The notes: generated by a model not told the origin, from the letters alone. A stretch of 64,000 bases of DNA from [Flexibacter] sp. ATCC 35103 (GCF_001975985.1 NZ_MTQF01000003.1:735425-799424), one strand, 5' to 3'; counted from the stretch's first letter, positions 26,281 through 34,340 are shown. Program-made: numbers and translations.

Positions 26281-26317
26281 AAAAAACCGTATTCCAATTA
26301 AGTAATACGGTTTTTTT
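26281..26317 (+). terminator. rho-independent terminator, ACCGTATT family
   Basis: A 13-bp stem (26281-26293 with 26304-26316) with a 10-base loop is followed by T. It ends the 58-residue gene and abuts the eroded tRNA end at 26318. Confidence 0.85.
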
Positions 26318-26366
26318 GTGGAGAATACCTTCCCGAAACTTCGGGAGAATCGATCATCTAGCCGAT
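26318..26366 (-). pseudogene. eroded tRNA-Ala remnant fused to the GIY-YIG gene end
   Basis: Read on the minus strand it keeps GGCTAGA from the D-arm and GGTATTCTCCAC from the acceptor end, exactly as in the intact tRNA-Ala at 26694-26767. The anticodon and T arms are replaced by a palindrome, TCCCGAAGTTTCGGGA. The last 12 bases form the reading-frame end of the broken GIY-YIG gene (encoding GILH). Confidence 0.5.
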
Positions 26367-26629
26367 ACGTTGGGATAATTTAGTTTTTTTATCTGTATTA
26401 AAGTTTCGATGTATTTCCTGCTTTTCATTTTTTTGATTTGTAATTCCCTTTTGCAAGCTTCACTTCGGCTAACAAAAGTTTCGAAATATTTTAATTCCCA
26501 ATCTTTAGCGACTTATGTAAACTTGCTTCTGCTGTTTAAATGATCTTGCAAGCGTTGTTCAATATTTTCACAAGATCCTGTATAATACTTGTTAATCGTA
26601 AGTGAATATAGAATGTAAGTGTAAAACAT
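26354..26629 (-). pseudogene. GIY-YIG nuclease family gene with a nonsense codon
   Basis: From ATG at 26629 the minus strand reads MFYTYILYSLTINKYYTGS, the GIY-YIG pattern (YTY, then YYTGS), and EQRLQDHLNSRSKFT up to a TAA. The same frame continues after that stop with AKDWELKYFETFVSRSEACK and KRELQIKKMKSRKYIE, the usual ending of small (80-100 residue) bacterial GIY-YIG proteins, to a TGA at 26354. Only one base change would restore it. It lies directly downstream of tRNA-Ala, a position common for this family in Flavobacterium. Confidence 0.75.
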
Positions 26630-26644
26630 AATTGACATAAATGA

Positions 26645-26678
26645 AAATACCCAAACATACTTTTATGTTTGGGTATTT
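26645..26678 (-). terminator. terminator of tRNA-Ala
   Basis: A 15-bp perfect stem (26645-26659 with 26664-26678) with a 4-base loop lies 15 bases after the tRNA 3' end on the minus strand. It also precedes the GIY-YIG start at 26629. Confidence 0.8.
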
Positions 26679-26693
26679 GTTTGTAAATATTTG

Positions 26694-26767
26694 TGGAGAA
26701 TACCGGATTCGAACCGGTCACCCCTTGCCTGCCAGGCAAGTACTCTAGCCAAATGAGCTAATCCCCC
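26694..26767 (-). tRNA. tRNA-Ala(GGC)
   Basis: A 74-base cloverleaf on the minus strand: acceptor GGGGGAT/ATTCTCC with the G3:U70 pair that marks alanine tRNAs, D arm GCTC/GAGT, anticodon stem CTTGC/GCAAG around the loop CTGGCAG (anticodon GGC), and T arm ACCGG-TTCGAAT-CCGGT. The discriminator is A. CCA is not encoded (ACAA follows). It decodes GCC/GCU. Confidence 0.92.
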
Positions 26768-26776
26768 TTTTTTATA

Positions 26777-26850
26777 ACTTTAAGATCTGCATTCGAACCG
26801 TTACCATCCCGATTGTATCGGGATACTCTAGCCAAATGAGCTAATCCCCC
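26777..26850 (-). pseudogene. degenerate tRNA-Ala copy
   Basis: The first 27 bases (acceptor 5' strand, D arm and position 26) are identical to the intact tRNA-Ala next to it. Then the anticodon arm is TCCCG-ATACAAT-CGGGA, which would give anticodon ACA. The T arm keeps GGTTCGAAT but its stem does not pair, and no acceptor 3' strand is left. It is most likely a decayed tandem copy, not a working tRNA. Confidence 0.75.
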
Positions 26851-26956
26851 AAAGCGTTAGCAAATAAAGTCAATTAATTTTCAAAAAACAAATTTCAAAT
26901 CGCGTTCGGCTAAAAATATTTAGCAAAACCGTAACTTTACGATCAAATATATTTTT

Positions 26957-27721
26957 ATGAGTACAGAAAATCAAAACGGTTCTTTACAAACTACTTTTAA
27001 TAATGCTGTGGCAACAGTACAATTTGGTCATCCGGCGAGTAATTCTTTTCCGAGACAATTGTTGGATAGGTTAACGGCTGAGATTAATGCTTTAAGTCTT
27101 AACGAAACAGTTTCGGTTGTTGTTTTGCAAAGCGAAGGATCTAAAGTTTTTTGTTCCGGAGCCTCTTTTGATGAACTTTTGCAGGTTGAAAATGAGCAGC
27201 AAGGGACAGAATTTTTCTCTGGTTTTGCACATTTGATAAATGCGATGCGCAATTGTTCGAAGCTTATTATTGGCAGAGTTCAGGGAAAAGCTGTAGGCGG
27301 CGGAGTTGGGATCATATCCGCTTGTGATTATGTTTTGGCAACTCCGGAAAGTGCAGTAAAATTATCTGAATTAGCCATTGGTATTGGTCCGTTTGTGATT
27401 GAACCGGCTGTTTCACGTAAAATAGGAAAAGCAGCAATGGCAGAAATGACTTTGGCAGCCCACGAATGGAAATCGGCAGAATGGGCATTACAAAATAAAT
27501 TGTTTTCTGAAATTCATACGGCGCAGGATCTTGATAATGCTGTAGCAAATTTTGCTCAAAAATTAAGTTCATACAATCCTGAAGCACTATCTGAAATGAA
27601 GAAAATTATCTGGGAAGGAACTGAGTATTGGGAATCACTCCTTATAGAACGTGCAGCAATTACAGGAAAATTGGTTTTGTCTGATTTTTCAAGAAATGCT
27701 TTAACACAGTTTAAAAAGTAA
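26957..27721 (+). CDS. enoyl-CoA hydratase/isomerase (crotonase) family protein
   Basis: The 254-residue product has a crotonase fold with the two oxyanion-hole segments FCSGASFDEL (about 71-80) and GKAVGGGVGIISACDY (about 114-129). An acidic residue sits in LSELAIGIGP (about 138-147). It probably hydrates or isomerises an acyl-CoA in fatty- or aromatic-acid breakdown. The exact substrate, including phenylacetate-type (PaaF/PaaG) chemistry, cannot be told from the window because no pathway neighbours are present. Confidence 0.85.
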   Translation: MSTENQNGSLQTTFNNAVATVQFGHPASNSFPRQLLDRLTAEINALSLNETVSVVVLQSEGSKVFCSGASFDELLQVENEQQGTEFFSGFAHLINAMRNCSKLIIGRVQGKAVGGGVGIISACDYVLATPESAVKLSELAIGIGPFVIEPAVSRKIGKAAMAEMTLAAHEWKSAEWALQNKLFSEIHTAQDLDNAVANFAQKLSSYNPEALSEMKKIIWEGTEYWESLLIERAAITGKLVLSDFSRNALTQFKK

Positions 27722-27730
27722 GGTTTTTTA

Positions 27731-27775
27731 GATTTAGTCTTCAGTCTTCAGTCTTCAGTCCCGGTCTCAGTTTTC
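27731..27775. repeat. TCTTCAG word repeat
   Basis: Three exact copies of AGTCTTC and further TCAGT variants follow the crotonase gene. This is a degenerate tandem word repeat like those before frr and asnS. The function is unknown. Confidence 0.6.
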
Positions 27776-27869
27776 AGTGCGATAACTTTGTCAGAGTTTT
27801 AAACTTTGATAAAGTTGAGGATTTCGTAAGTGTTTGTTTTTTTATGTGTTAAATCAAAATTTATTCAAG

Positions 27870-28046
27870 ATGTATATCATTTCATTATTCCAACATGTAG
27901 ATGTTGCAGAGAAAATTAAAACGGCTCCTGATGGCAGTTATGAGATTGGAGTAGTCATTGGATCGTTTATTCCTTTTGTAGTTTTAATAGTAATTGCATA
28001 TTGGATGTACAACAGCGCTAAAAAAAGAGATGAAAACGGTTATTAA
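27870..28046 (+). CDS. 58-residue membrane protein, unknown function
   Basis: The product begins MYIISLFQHVDVAEK, followed by a TM helix (about 31-51, ending in VIAYWMYNSAKK) and a short charged tail. A TTG 36 bases upstream could give a 70-residue form, but ATG at 27870 is preferred. It precedes the QueD-like gene by 31 bases. No function can be assigned. Confidence 0.55.
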   Translation: MYIISLFQHVDVAEKIKTAPDGSYEIGVVIGSFIPFVVLIVIAYWMYNSAKKRDENGY

Positions 28047-28050
28047 TTTG

Positions 28051-28058
28051 TAAATTTG
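28051..28058 (+). promoter_or_regulatory. flavobacterial -7 box before queD
   Basis: TAAATTTG matches TAnnTTTG and lies 20 bases before the ATG of the pterin synthase gene, just after the stop of the small gene. No clear -33 TTG is visible at the right spacing. Confidence 0.5.
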
Positions 28059-28077
28059 CAACCTAAAATTCAAATCG

Positions 28078-28527
28078 ATGAGTAATATCAGAATTACAAA
28101 ACAATTTAGTTTCGAAACCGGACATGCTTTATACGGTTACGACGGAAAATGTAAAAACGTTCACGGGCACAGTTATAAATTATCGGTAACGGTTATTGGT
28201 TCACCAATCACGGATCGATCGAATGTGAAATTTGGGATGGTAATTGATTTTTCGGATCTAAAGAAAATTGTAAAAGAAGAAATCGTCGATCAGTTTGACC
28301 ATGCAACTGTTTTTAATGAAACGACGCCACATATCGAACTGGCAAATGAATTAAAAAATCGTGGTCATCATGTGATTTTAGTAGATTATCAGCCAACAAG
28401 CGAAAACATGGTGGTTGATTTTGCAGACAGAATCATAGCGCGTTTACCAAAAGATATATCTCTTTACTCCCTTAAACTTCAGGAAACAGAATCATCATTT
28501 GCAGAATGGTACGCAAGTGATAACTAG
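28078..28527 (+). CDS. queD: 6-carboxytetrahydropterin synthase / 6-pyruvoyl-tetrahydropterin synthase homologue
   Basis: The family converts dihydroneopterin triphosphate to 6-carboxytetrahydropterin for queuosine and other 7-deazapurines. The 149-residue product has the metal-binding histidines (FETGHALYGYDGKC then NVHGHSY, about 14-33), the catalytic Cys in GKCKNVHGH and the C-terminal LQETESSFAEW motif. It precedes lpxH by 76 bases of word-like repeats. It may serve another pterin pathway, since no other queuosine gene is in the window. Confidence 0.88.
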   Translation: MSNIRITKQFSFETGHALYGYDGKCKNVHGHSYKLSVTVIGSPITDRSNVKFGMVIDFSDLKKIVKEEIVDQFDHATVFNETTPHIELANELKNRGHHVILVDYQPTSENMVVDFADRIIARLPKDISLYSLKLQETESSFAEWYASDN

Positions 28528-28529
28528 TT

Positions 28530-28603
28530 AGTCGAAAGTCACAAGTCATAAGTCAAAATTCAACGATCTAACAATCTAAGAAGTCTAACATCTAATAATC
28601 TAA
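28530..28603. repeat. AATCTAA/GTCTAA word repeat before lpxH
   Basis: Short words (AGTCACAAGTCATAAGTC, AACAATCTAAGAAGTCTAAC, ATCTAATAATCTAA) fill the gap up to the lpxH ATG. They resemble the stretch at 55965-56050. Confidence 0.55.
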
Positions 28604-29347
28604 ATGAAAAAAGTATATTTTGCTTCAGATCAGCATTTTGGTGCTCCAACGCCTGAGTTGAGTTTGCCGCGTGAACAAAAATTTGTAGCGTGGTTAGATG
28701 TTGTAAAGCAAGATGCCGAAGCTATTTTTTTATTAGGCGATTTGTTCGATTTCTGGTTTGAGTATAAAACGGTTGTTCCAAAAGGGTTTGTACGTGTTTT
28801 AGGTAAATTGGCTGAAATACGCGATAGCGGGATTCCTATTTATTTTTTCGTGGGAAATCACGATTTATGGATGAACGATTACTTTCAAACCGAGTTAAAT
28901 ATTCCGGTTTATCATGATAATAAGGAATTTACTTTTAACGGAAAAACGTTCCTGATTGGTCACGGTGACGGAAAAGGTCCTGGTGATAAAGGATATAAAC
29001 GAATGAAAAAAGTATTTACAAATCCGTTTTCTAAATGGCTTTTTCGTTGGTTACATCCTGATGTTGGCGTAAGTCTGGCGCAATATTTATCTGTTAAAAA
29101 TAAACTGATTTCAGGAGATGAAGATGTGAAATTTTTAGGCGAAGAAAACGAATGGCTGGTTTTATATGCCAAACGTAAGCTGGAAACGAAACACTATAAT
29201 TATTTTATTTTCGGACATCGTCATTTACCCATGATTATAGATGTGGGACAAGATGCTAAATATGCAAATCTGGGCGACTGGATTGGTTATTTTACCTACG
29301 GAGTTTTTGATGGAGAAACTTTTGAACTTCAAAAATTCGAACAATAA
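28604..29347 (+). CDS. lpxH: UDP-2,3-diacylglucosamine diphosphatase
   Basis: It hydrolyses UDP-2,3-diacylglucosamine to lipid X and UMP in lipid A synthesis, at the inner face of the membrane. The 247-residue product has the calcineurin-like metal sites in order: FASDQHFG (5-12), LGDLFDFW (about 45-52), VGNHDLWM (about 84-91), LIGHGDGKGPG (about 122) and FGHRHLP (about 203). Length and order are complete. The LpxR-like protein at 16428 acts on the finished lipid A. Confidence 0.9.
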   Translation: MKKVYFASDQHFGAPTPELSLPREQKFVAWLDVVKQDAEAIFLLGDLFDFWFEYKTVVPKGFVRVLGKLAEIRDSGIPIYFFVGNHDLWMNDYFQTELNIPVYHDNKEFTFNGKTFLIGHGDGKGPGDKGYKRMKKVFTNPFSKWLFRWLHPDVGVSLAQYLSVKNKLISGDEDVKFLGEENEWLVLYAKRKLETKHYNYFIFGHRHLPMIIDVGQDAKYANLGDWIGYFTYGVFDGETFELQKFEQ

Positions 29348-30559
29348 TTACTTTTTATTGTTAGGGTAAATTCCAATTTTGTGCGTTCTCAAAATGTAAT
29401 TTGACTTGTTTTTATTTTGCGAAAGCTGAAAAGTGATTGCATTAGACATTTTCTTTGGCATATGACATTCCACACAATTGTTAGCCAATATGCTTGCTGA
29501 GGTTGTTTTTACGGTCGTAGCGTTGTGTTTTATTCCCTGATGGCAACTCATGCATATTTTAGAATAACTCACCAGATTTTGAGAAGCATTGGCATGCGGA
29601 TTATGGCAAGTCATACAATCCATGGTTTCGCTCTTTTTAAAACATTTGCTTTGAGATAATAATCCCAATTGATTTCCGTGAACATCAAAATTAATACTGT
29701 CATTAGATCCCGGAACTCCCCTGAAATATTCTAATAAATCATCTCCGGGTTTAAATTCAAAACGTGATTTTACTTTTAGTTTATCATTTCCGGAATGGCA
29801 TAAGGCGCAAGCATCAATTTTTTGCTGTCTGCTCAGTTTTTTAAATGAAGTTATGTTCTGTGCGATTTTTAAATCAGGAAATTTCAAATGTTTTTGAACA
29901 TGTTCTTTGGCTGGTCCGTGACAACGTTCACAATCAATTCCGTAAACTAAGGTTTTCGGATTCATAAAATCTTCTACTTCCTGGTTCATAAAAGTAATAC
30001 TGTCTGAACTTGTAGTTACATATCTGCTTGCAATATTAGAACTATGGCAGCCGTAACATTCCTTATCGATTTTTCGTTCAAAGTTTACTTTTGATGCAGA
30101 ATATCCCGGACTTGTTGCCCAACTATTTAAGGATTTGTAGTAAGAAATAGGTAATTCGTATGTATAATGGTTTTGCCAGAAAGCACTGGTTTGGGCATGT
30201 TTTGTCCCAAAAAGAACTTCAAATGGATGTGCTTCAACTTCTTTTCCGTTTTTGTAAAGAACCTGATAAAGACTATCATGGCGCTCTTCCATAACCAGTT
30301 TCGTTTCTGCATCATAAACAAAAGTATTACGGCCATTGGTAAAATGTCCTAAAATATTTTCTTTGGTAGCAGGAGAAGTCGCTTTGAAATGCGAACTATG
30401 AAAAGCATTTTCATATTGTACTTGATGGCATTGAATACAGCTTTGAGAACCGGCATAATCCGTTCCGCGTGGGTCAATGTAATTGTCATCTTCGTTTTTG
30501 CAGCTCGTTAGAAAAGCAATCGAAACAATCAAAGTAAAAAGAATACGTATTATTTTCAT
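29348..30559 (-). CDS. multihaem cytochrome c lipoprotein (seven CXXCH motifs)
   Basis: The 403-residue product has a lipoprotein signal (TSCKNED, Cys20) and seven haem-binding CXXCH motifs: CIQCH at 41, then CYGCH, CERCH, CALCH, CMTCH, CMSCH and CVECH. The spacing resembles cytochrome c554/octahaem-type proteins that carry electrons or reduce nitrogen compounds. It is anchored outside the inner membrane. It ends 1 base from lpxH, convergent. No nitrite- or hydroxylamine-specific partner is present, so the substrate is unknown. Confidence 0.85.
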   Translation of the reverse strand: MKIIRILFTLIVSIAFLTSCKNEDDNYIDPRGTDYAGSQSCIQCHQVQYENAFHSSHFKATSPATKENILGHFTNGRNTFVYDAETKLVMEERHDSLYQVLYKNGKEVEAHPFEVLFGTKHAQTSAFWQNHYTYELPISYYKSLNSWATSPGYSASKVNFERKIDKECYGCHSSNIASRYVTTSSDSITFMNQEVEDFMNPKTLVYGIDCERCHGPAKEHVQKHLKFPDLKIAQNITSFKKLSRQQKIDACALCHSGNDKLKVKSRFEFKPGDDLLEYFRGVPGSNDSINFDVHGNQLGLLSQSKCFKKSETMDCMTCHNPHANASQNLVSYSKICMSCHQGIKHNATTVKTTSASILANNCVECHMPKKMSNAITFQLSQNKNKSNYILRTHKIGIYPNNKK

Positions 30560-30643
30560 TATGGTAAATATACTTTTTTTTGAATAAAATCAAAATATAT
30601 TTAGATAATGAAAAAAGTGTTGTTAAAATATTTAGAATGCTTC

Positions 30644-31000
30644 TTAATTTAAGCCAACTCCATAAACATACTCATCTAGCTCGATTCTAAATAAAGATCC
30701 TTCGACAAGATCTTTAATAGATTTTAATTCTTTGATTGAAACTGCTAAATCTATCGATGCACAAGGTGTTTTAAGTAAAAATTTATGACAAGAGTTTTTT
30801 AATTCACAAGCTTCACAACAAGCATTTTCTATCATGCTGTCTTCGATTAAATCACAAAAATAATTCAACTCCTGAATCGTAAAATAAAATCCGGTTTCCT
30901 TAAAAACCAATTGTATTTTATCCGTTATAGTTTCGTTTTCTTTTTTCCAGTAAAAAGCAATCCCGAAGTTGTTGTGGTATAATTGTTCTATTTCTCTCAT
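30644..31000 (-). CDS. cysteine-containing hypothetical protein
   Basis: The 118-residue soluble product has a central cluster of Cys residues (NACCEACELKNSC, then TPC) that may bind metal. It is flanked by helices and a C-terminal acidic segment (LFRIELDEYVYG). It is not a known family to me. It lies between the multihaem cytochrome and the MFS gene, on the same strand, with separate spacing and a terminator upstream, so it is probably monocistronic. Confidence 0.6.
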   Translation of the reverse strand: MREIEQLYHNNFGIAFYWKKENETITDKIQLVFKETGFYFTIQELNYFCDLIEDSMIENACCEACELKNSCHKFLLKTPCASIDLAVSIKELKSIKDLVEGSLFRIELDEYVYGVGLN

Positions 31001-31140
31001 TACAGATACTTTTATTACAACAAATATAAATACTATTTATATTAGTTCTAAATAAAAAATCATAAAATTTGAAAAAATGTTTCACCGTATAAGATTATGA
31101 CAGAGTTTTTAATTTTGGCTAAGCCGAATCGATGACTCAT

Positions 31141-31166
31141 AAAAAAACTCCAGTTAAAACTGGAGT
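31141..31166 (-). terminator. terminator after the recJ-MFS pair
   Basis: A 9-bp perfect stem (31147-31155 with 31158-31166) is followed on the minus strand by a T-run. It lies 63 bases beyond the MFS stop. The interval also holds a copy of the AACCATATAAG-type repeat (31193-31225). Confidence 0.75.
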
Positions 31167-31228
31167 CTGTTCAAGATGAAGTTCAGTATTTTGAATGAAC
31201 TTATAGTATTGATATGGTTTTAAAAAGA

Positions 31229-32509
31229 TTACTCCATATTTTGATGATCTTCCATATCTTTATTAAGATCTAATTTTCTAAATGTTGGCGACTTTAATGC
31301 TGTTACAATAACAGTTAAAAGTGTAACGCTTCCTCCAAAAACAACAGAGGTTACAGTTCCCATTAATTTAGCCGTTGCACCACTTTCAAAAGCGCCTAAT
31401 TCATTCGAAGATCCAACAAAAATTGAGTTTACAGCACCAACTCGTCCACGCATATGATCGGGAGTTTTAAGCTGTAAAATCGTTTGTCGAATTACTACAG
31501 AAATTCCGTCAGCAAGTCCGCTTAAAAATAAAGCGAAAACAGAAAGCCAGAATGACGTAGAAAGACCAAATAAGATGATCGATAATCCGAAAATAAATAT
31601 GGCTATTAAAAGTTTCTTTCCTGCATTTTTATACAAAGGCACATATGCAGAAACTAGCATCGTAATGAAAGCTCCTACTGCTGGAGCGGCTCTTAAAACA
31701 CCAAAACCTTCAGCCCCGACTTTTAAAATATCCTGAGCAAAAACAGGCAATAACGCAACAGCGCCTCCAAAAAGTACTGCAATCATATCAAGCGATAATG
31801 CACCTAAAACAATTTGGTTTTTAAACACGAAATTTAAACCTTCTGCAAGGCTATCTTTTATCGATTCTCCAATCTTTGGATTTGTAATAGGTTTTTTGCT
31901 GATCTGCGATAAGGCAATTAAGGAAAGAATTGAGAATCCAAAAACAAGGCACATTGACCAGTGAACTCCAATCCAGTTAATTGAGAATCCAGCCAACGCC
32001 GGTCCCATGACGGCTCCAATTTGCCAAACTGAACTACTCCATGTAGCAGCATTTGGATATGCTTTTTTAGGAATAATCAACGATAGAAGAGAGAAAATAG
32101 TTGGTCCAAGAAAAGCTCTAACTAATCCGCCTAAAAAAACTAATGTATAAATTGAATATAAAATAACAGTTGGAGATAAATCACCTACAACTCTTGGCCA
32201 GGTCAATAAAAACAATCCAAAGCTAATTACAGAAAATCCCAGAATACACTTTACCAATAATCCTTTCTTTTCCTTTTGATCCACAATATGTCCGGCAAAT
32301 AAAGCCATACCAACGGCGGGAATAACTTCCATTAAACCAATAATTCCTAACGAAAGCGGGTTTTTAGTCAAACTATAAACTTCCCATTCGATCACGATAA
32401 ATTGCATGGCCCAGGCAAAAACCATAGCAAAACGCAATAGTAAAAAAACATTAAATTCTCTGTAGCGCAATGCCTGATAAGGATCGCGCTTTTCTGTTTT
32501 ATTCGTCAT
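31229..32509 (-). CDS. MFS transporter (EntS/MFS_3-like exporter)
   Basis: The 426-residue product has 12 hydrophobic helices and the MFS loop motif between helices 2 and 3 (AGHIVDQKEKK). A C-terminal loop also carries RGRVGAVNSIFVGSSNELG, common in MFS_3-type exporters. It probably exports a small molecule or drug. It overlaps recJ by 11 bases on the same strand, so it is translationally coupled to it. The substrate is unknown. Confidence 0.82.
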   Translation of the reverse strand: MTNKTEKRDPYQALRYREFNVFLLLRFAMVFAWAMQFIVIEWEVYSLTKNPLSLGIIGLMEVIPAVGMALFAGHIVDQKEKKGLLVKCILGFSVISFGLFLLTWPRVVGDLSPTVILYSIYTLVFLGGLVRAFLGPTIFSLLSLIIPKKAYPNAATWSSSVWQIGAVMGPALAGFSINWIGVHWSMCLVFGFSILSLIALSQISKKPITNPKIGESIKDSLAEGLNFVFKNQIVLGALSLDMIAVLFGGAVALLPVFAQDILKVGAEGFGVLRAAPAVGAFITMLVSAYVPLYKNAGKKLLIAIFIFGLSIILFGLSTSFWLSVFALFLSGLADGISVVIRQTILQLKTPDHMRGRVGAVNSIFVGSSNELGAFESGATAKLMGTVTSVVFGGSVTLLTVIVTALKSPTFRKLDLNKDMEDHQNME

Positions 32510-34199
32510 TTGTTCTAATATCTTTTAGCATAAGTTGAGTCGAAACGGTTCCGTTCCACTCGTTTTCAGCCAATGAATACGCCAGCTGAAAAGTATTTTG
32601 ATTTTTTGTAATGTCTATTTTTTTTCCCAATCCAAAACCTATTGCAGCAATTCCATCAGAATTATATTGCTTCACAAAAAGTCTCAAATGTTCTTCTTCT
32701 GCGCCTAAAGTTTTAGCATAACCTGTATCTTTTACCTCTTTAGTCATAAAAACAGGCGTCATATTCAGAGGTCCAAAAGGTTCGAATTGTTTTAAAATCC
32801 GAATTAGTTTTGGAGTAATATCTGTAAAGTTAATTTCGGCATCTACTTCTATTTCCGGAGTACGCATTTCGGGCAAAATGGTTTCCTGAACTTGATTTTC
32901 AAAAGCATCTTTGAAGGTTTTGTAGTTCTCCGCTTTCAAAGTCATTCCTGCTGCATACATATGCCCTCCAAATTGTTCCAAATGTTCAGAACAAGCATCA
33001 AGCGCATTGTAAACGTCAAATCCTTTTACAGATCTTGCAGAAGCGGCATATTTATCTCCACTTTTAGTAAAAACTAAAGTTGGACGATAATAGGTTTCGA
33101 TAAGTCGTGACGCTACAATTCCGATAACGCCTTTGTGCCAGTCTTTCTGAAAAACAACCGTCGAAAATCGATCTTGTTCATTATTAGTCAGGATTTGCTG
33201 AAAAGCTTCTTTGGTAATTTGTTTGTCCAGATCCTTTCGATCTGAATTGTATTGTTCTATTTCTGAAGCAAATTGTTGCGCTTGTTCAAAATTGAATTCT
33301 GTCAATAATTCAACCGCATGATTACCGTGTTTGATTCTTCCGGCAGCATTTATTCGGGGAGAAATAATAAAAACAACATCAGTAATATCCAGTGTTTTCT
33401 TTTTAACCTGATGAACCAAAGCTTTAATTCCAGGTCTTGGATCTGAATTGATAACTTGTAAACCAAAATAAGCTAAAACTCTATTTTCACCTGTAATAGG
33501 TACAATATCAGCAGCAATTGCCGTCGCCACTAAATCCAGATACGGAATTAAATCTTCGATCGTTTCGCCTCTATTTGTTCCTAAAGCCTGAATTAATTTA
33601 AAGCCAACTCCACAACCGCATAATTCATCATAAGGATACGAGCAATCTTCTCTTTTTGGATCTAAAATAGCAACCGCATCCGGAAGAAATTCTCCTGGAC
33701 GGTGGTGATCACAAATAATAAAATCGATGTTTTTTTCTTTTGCGTAAGCGATATGGTCAATAGATTTTATACCGCAGTCTAAAGCTATGATTAATGAAAA
33801 TCCGTTATCATCTGCAAAGTCAATTCCTTTAAACGAAATTCCGTAACCTTCTGCATAACGATCCGGAATATAAGTAGCAATATTAGGATAATGTGATTTT
33901 AAATAGGCAGAAACCAATGAAACCGCCGTTGTTCCGTCGACATCATAATCTCCAAAAACCAAGATATTTTCCTGATTTTCGATAGCTAATTCTATTCGGG
34001 AAACCGCTTTGTCCATGTCTTTCATCAGGAAAGGATCATGAAGATGTTTTAACGAAGGGCGAAAGAAATTTTTGGCATCTTCGAAAGTTTCAATGCCACG
34101 CTGAATCAAAAGTGTTGCTACAAAATCTTCTACATTTAGGGCTTGCGCCAAATGTTTGACTTTATCTTCAGAAGGTTTTGGTTTTATTGTCCAACGCAT
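32499..34199 (-). CDS. recJ: single-stranded-DNA-specific exonuclease
   Basis: It degrades single-stranded DNA 5'-3' in recombination and mismatch repair. The 566-residue product has the DHH-family motifs: VFGDYDVDGTT (about 80-90, two Mn-binding Asp), CDHHRPGEF (about 158-166) and DPKREDCSYP, and the DHHA1 region GGHMYAAGMTL (about 417). Length is typical. The downstream MFS gene overlaps it by 11 bases. No adjacent repair gene is present. Confidence 0.94.
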   Translation of the reverse strand: MRWTIKPKPSEDKVKHLAQALNVEDFVATLLIQRGIETFEDAKNFFRPSLKHLHDPFLMKDMDKAVSRIELAIENQENILVFGDYDVDGTTAVSLVSAYLKSHYPNIATYIPDRYAEGYGISFKGIDFADDNGFSLIIALDCGIKSIDHIAYAKEKNIDFIICDHHRPGEFLPDAVAILDPKREDCSYPYDELCGCGVGFKLIQALGTNRGETIEDLIPYLDLVATAIAADIVPITGENRVLAYFGLQVINSDPRPGIKALVHQVKKKTLDITDVVFIISPRINAAGRIKHGNHAVELLTEFNFEQAQQFASEIEQYNSDRKDLDKQITKEAFQQILTNNEQDRFSTVVFQKDWHKGVIGIVASRLIETYYRPTLVFTKSGDKYAASARSVKGFDVYNALDACSEHLEQFGGHMYAAGMTLKAENYKTFKDAFENQVQETILPEMRTPEIEVDAEINFTDITPKLIRILKQFEPFGPLNMTPVFMTKEVKDTGYAKTLGAEEEHLRLFVKQYNSDGIAAIGFGLGKKIDITKNQNTFQLAYSLAENEWNGTVSTQLMLKDIRTNDE

Positions 34200-34204
34200 G
34201 GTTG

Positions 34205-34250
34205 ATTTTTGATTTTAGAGTGTAGATTTTAGATTGTAGAAATCAAAAAT
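34205..34250. repeat. TTTTAGA/GTAGA word repeat before recJ
   Basis: TTTTAGAGTGTAGATTTTAG and ATTGTAGA words lie immediately upstream of the minus-strand recJ start. This is the same class as 4528-4622. Confidence 0.5.
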
Positions 34251-34280
34251 CGTTTAATCGGATGTGTATTTTTTTTTATT

Positions 34281-34340
34281 GCCACAGATTAAATGATTTT
34301 AAAAGGATTCTTAATCTGTATTAATCTTCTAATCTTTGGC
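34281..34340. repeat. GCCACAGATT inverted repeat, short copy
   Basis: GCCACAGATTA at 34281 and TAATCTTTGGC ending at 34340 are imperfect inverted ends around a ~40-base middle. It is related to the larger elements at 34808-34940 and 44732-44812. The rest of 34200-34443 has nothing else visible. Confidence 0.55.

Noticed and set aside
26536..26739. Minus-strand open frame overlapping the tRNA-Ala gene
   Set aside because: It runs through the tRNA, its hairpin and the GIY-YIG gene in another frame. It has no family similarity, so it is a chance frame.
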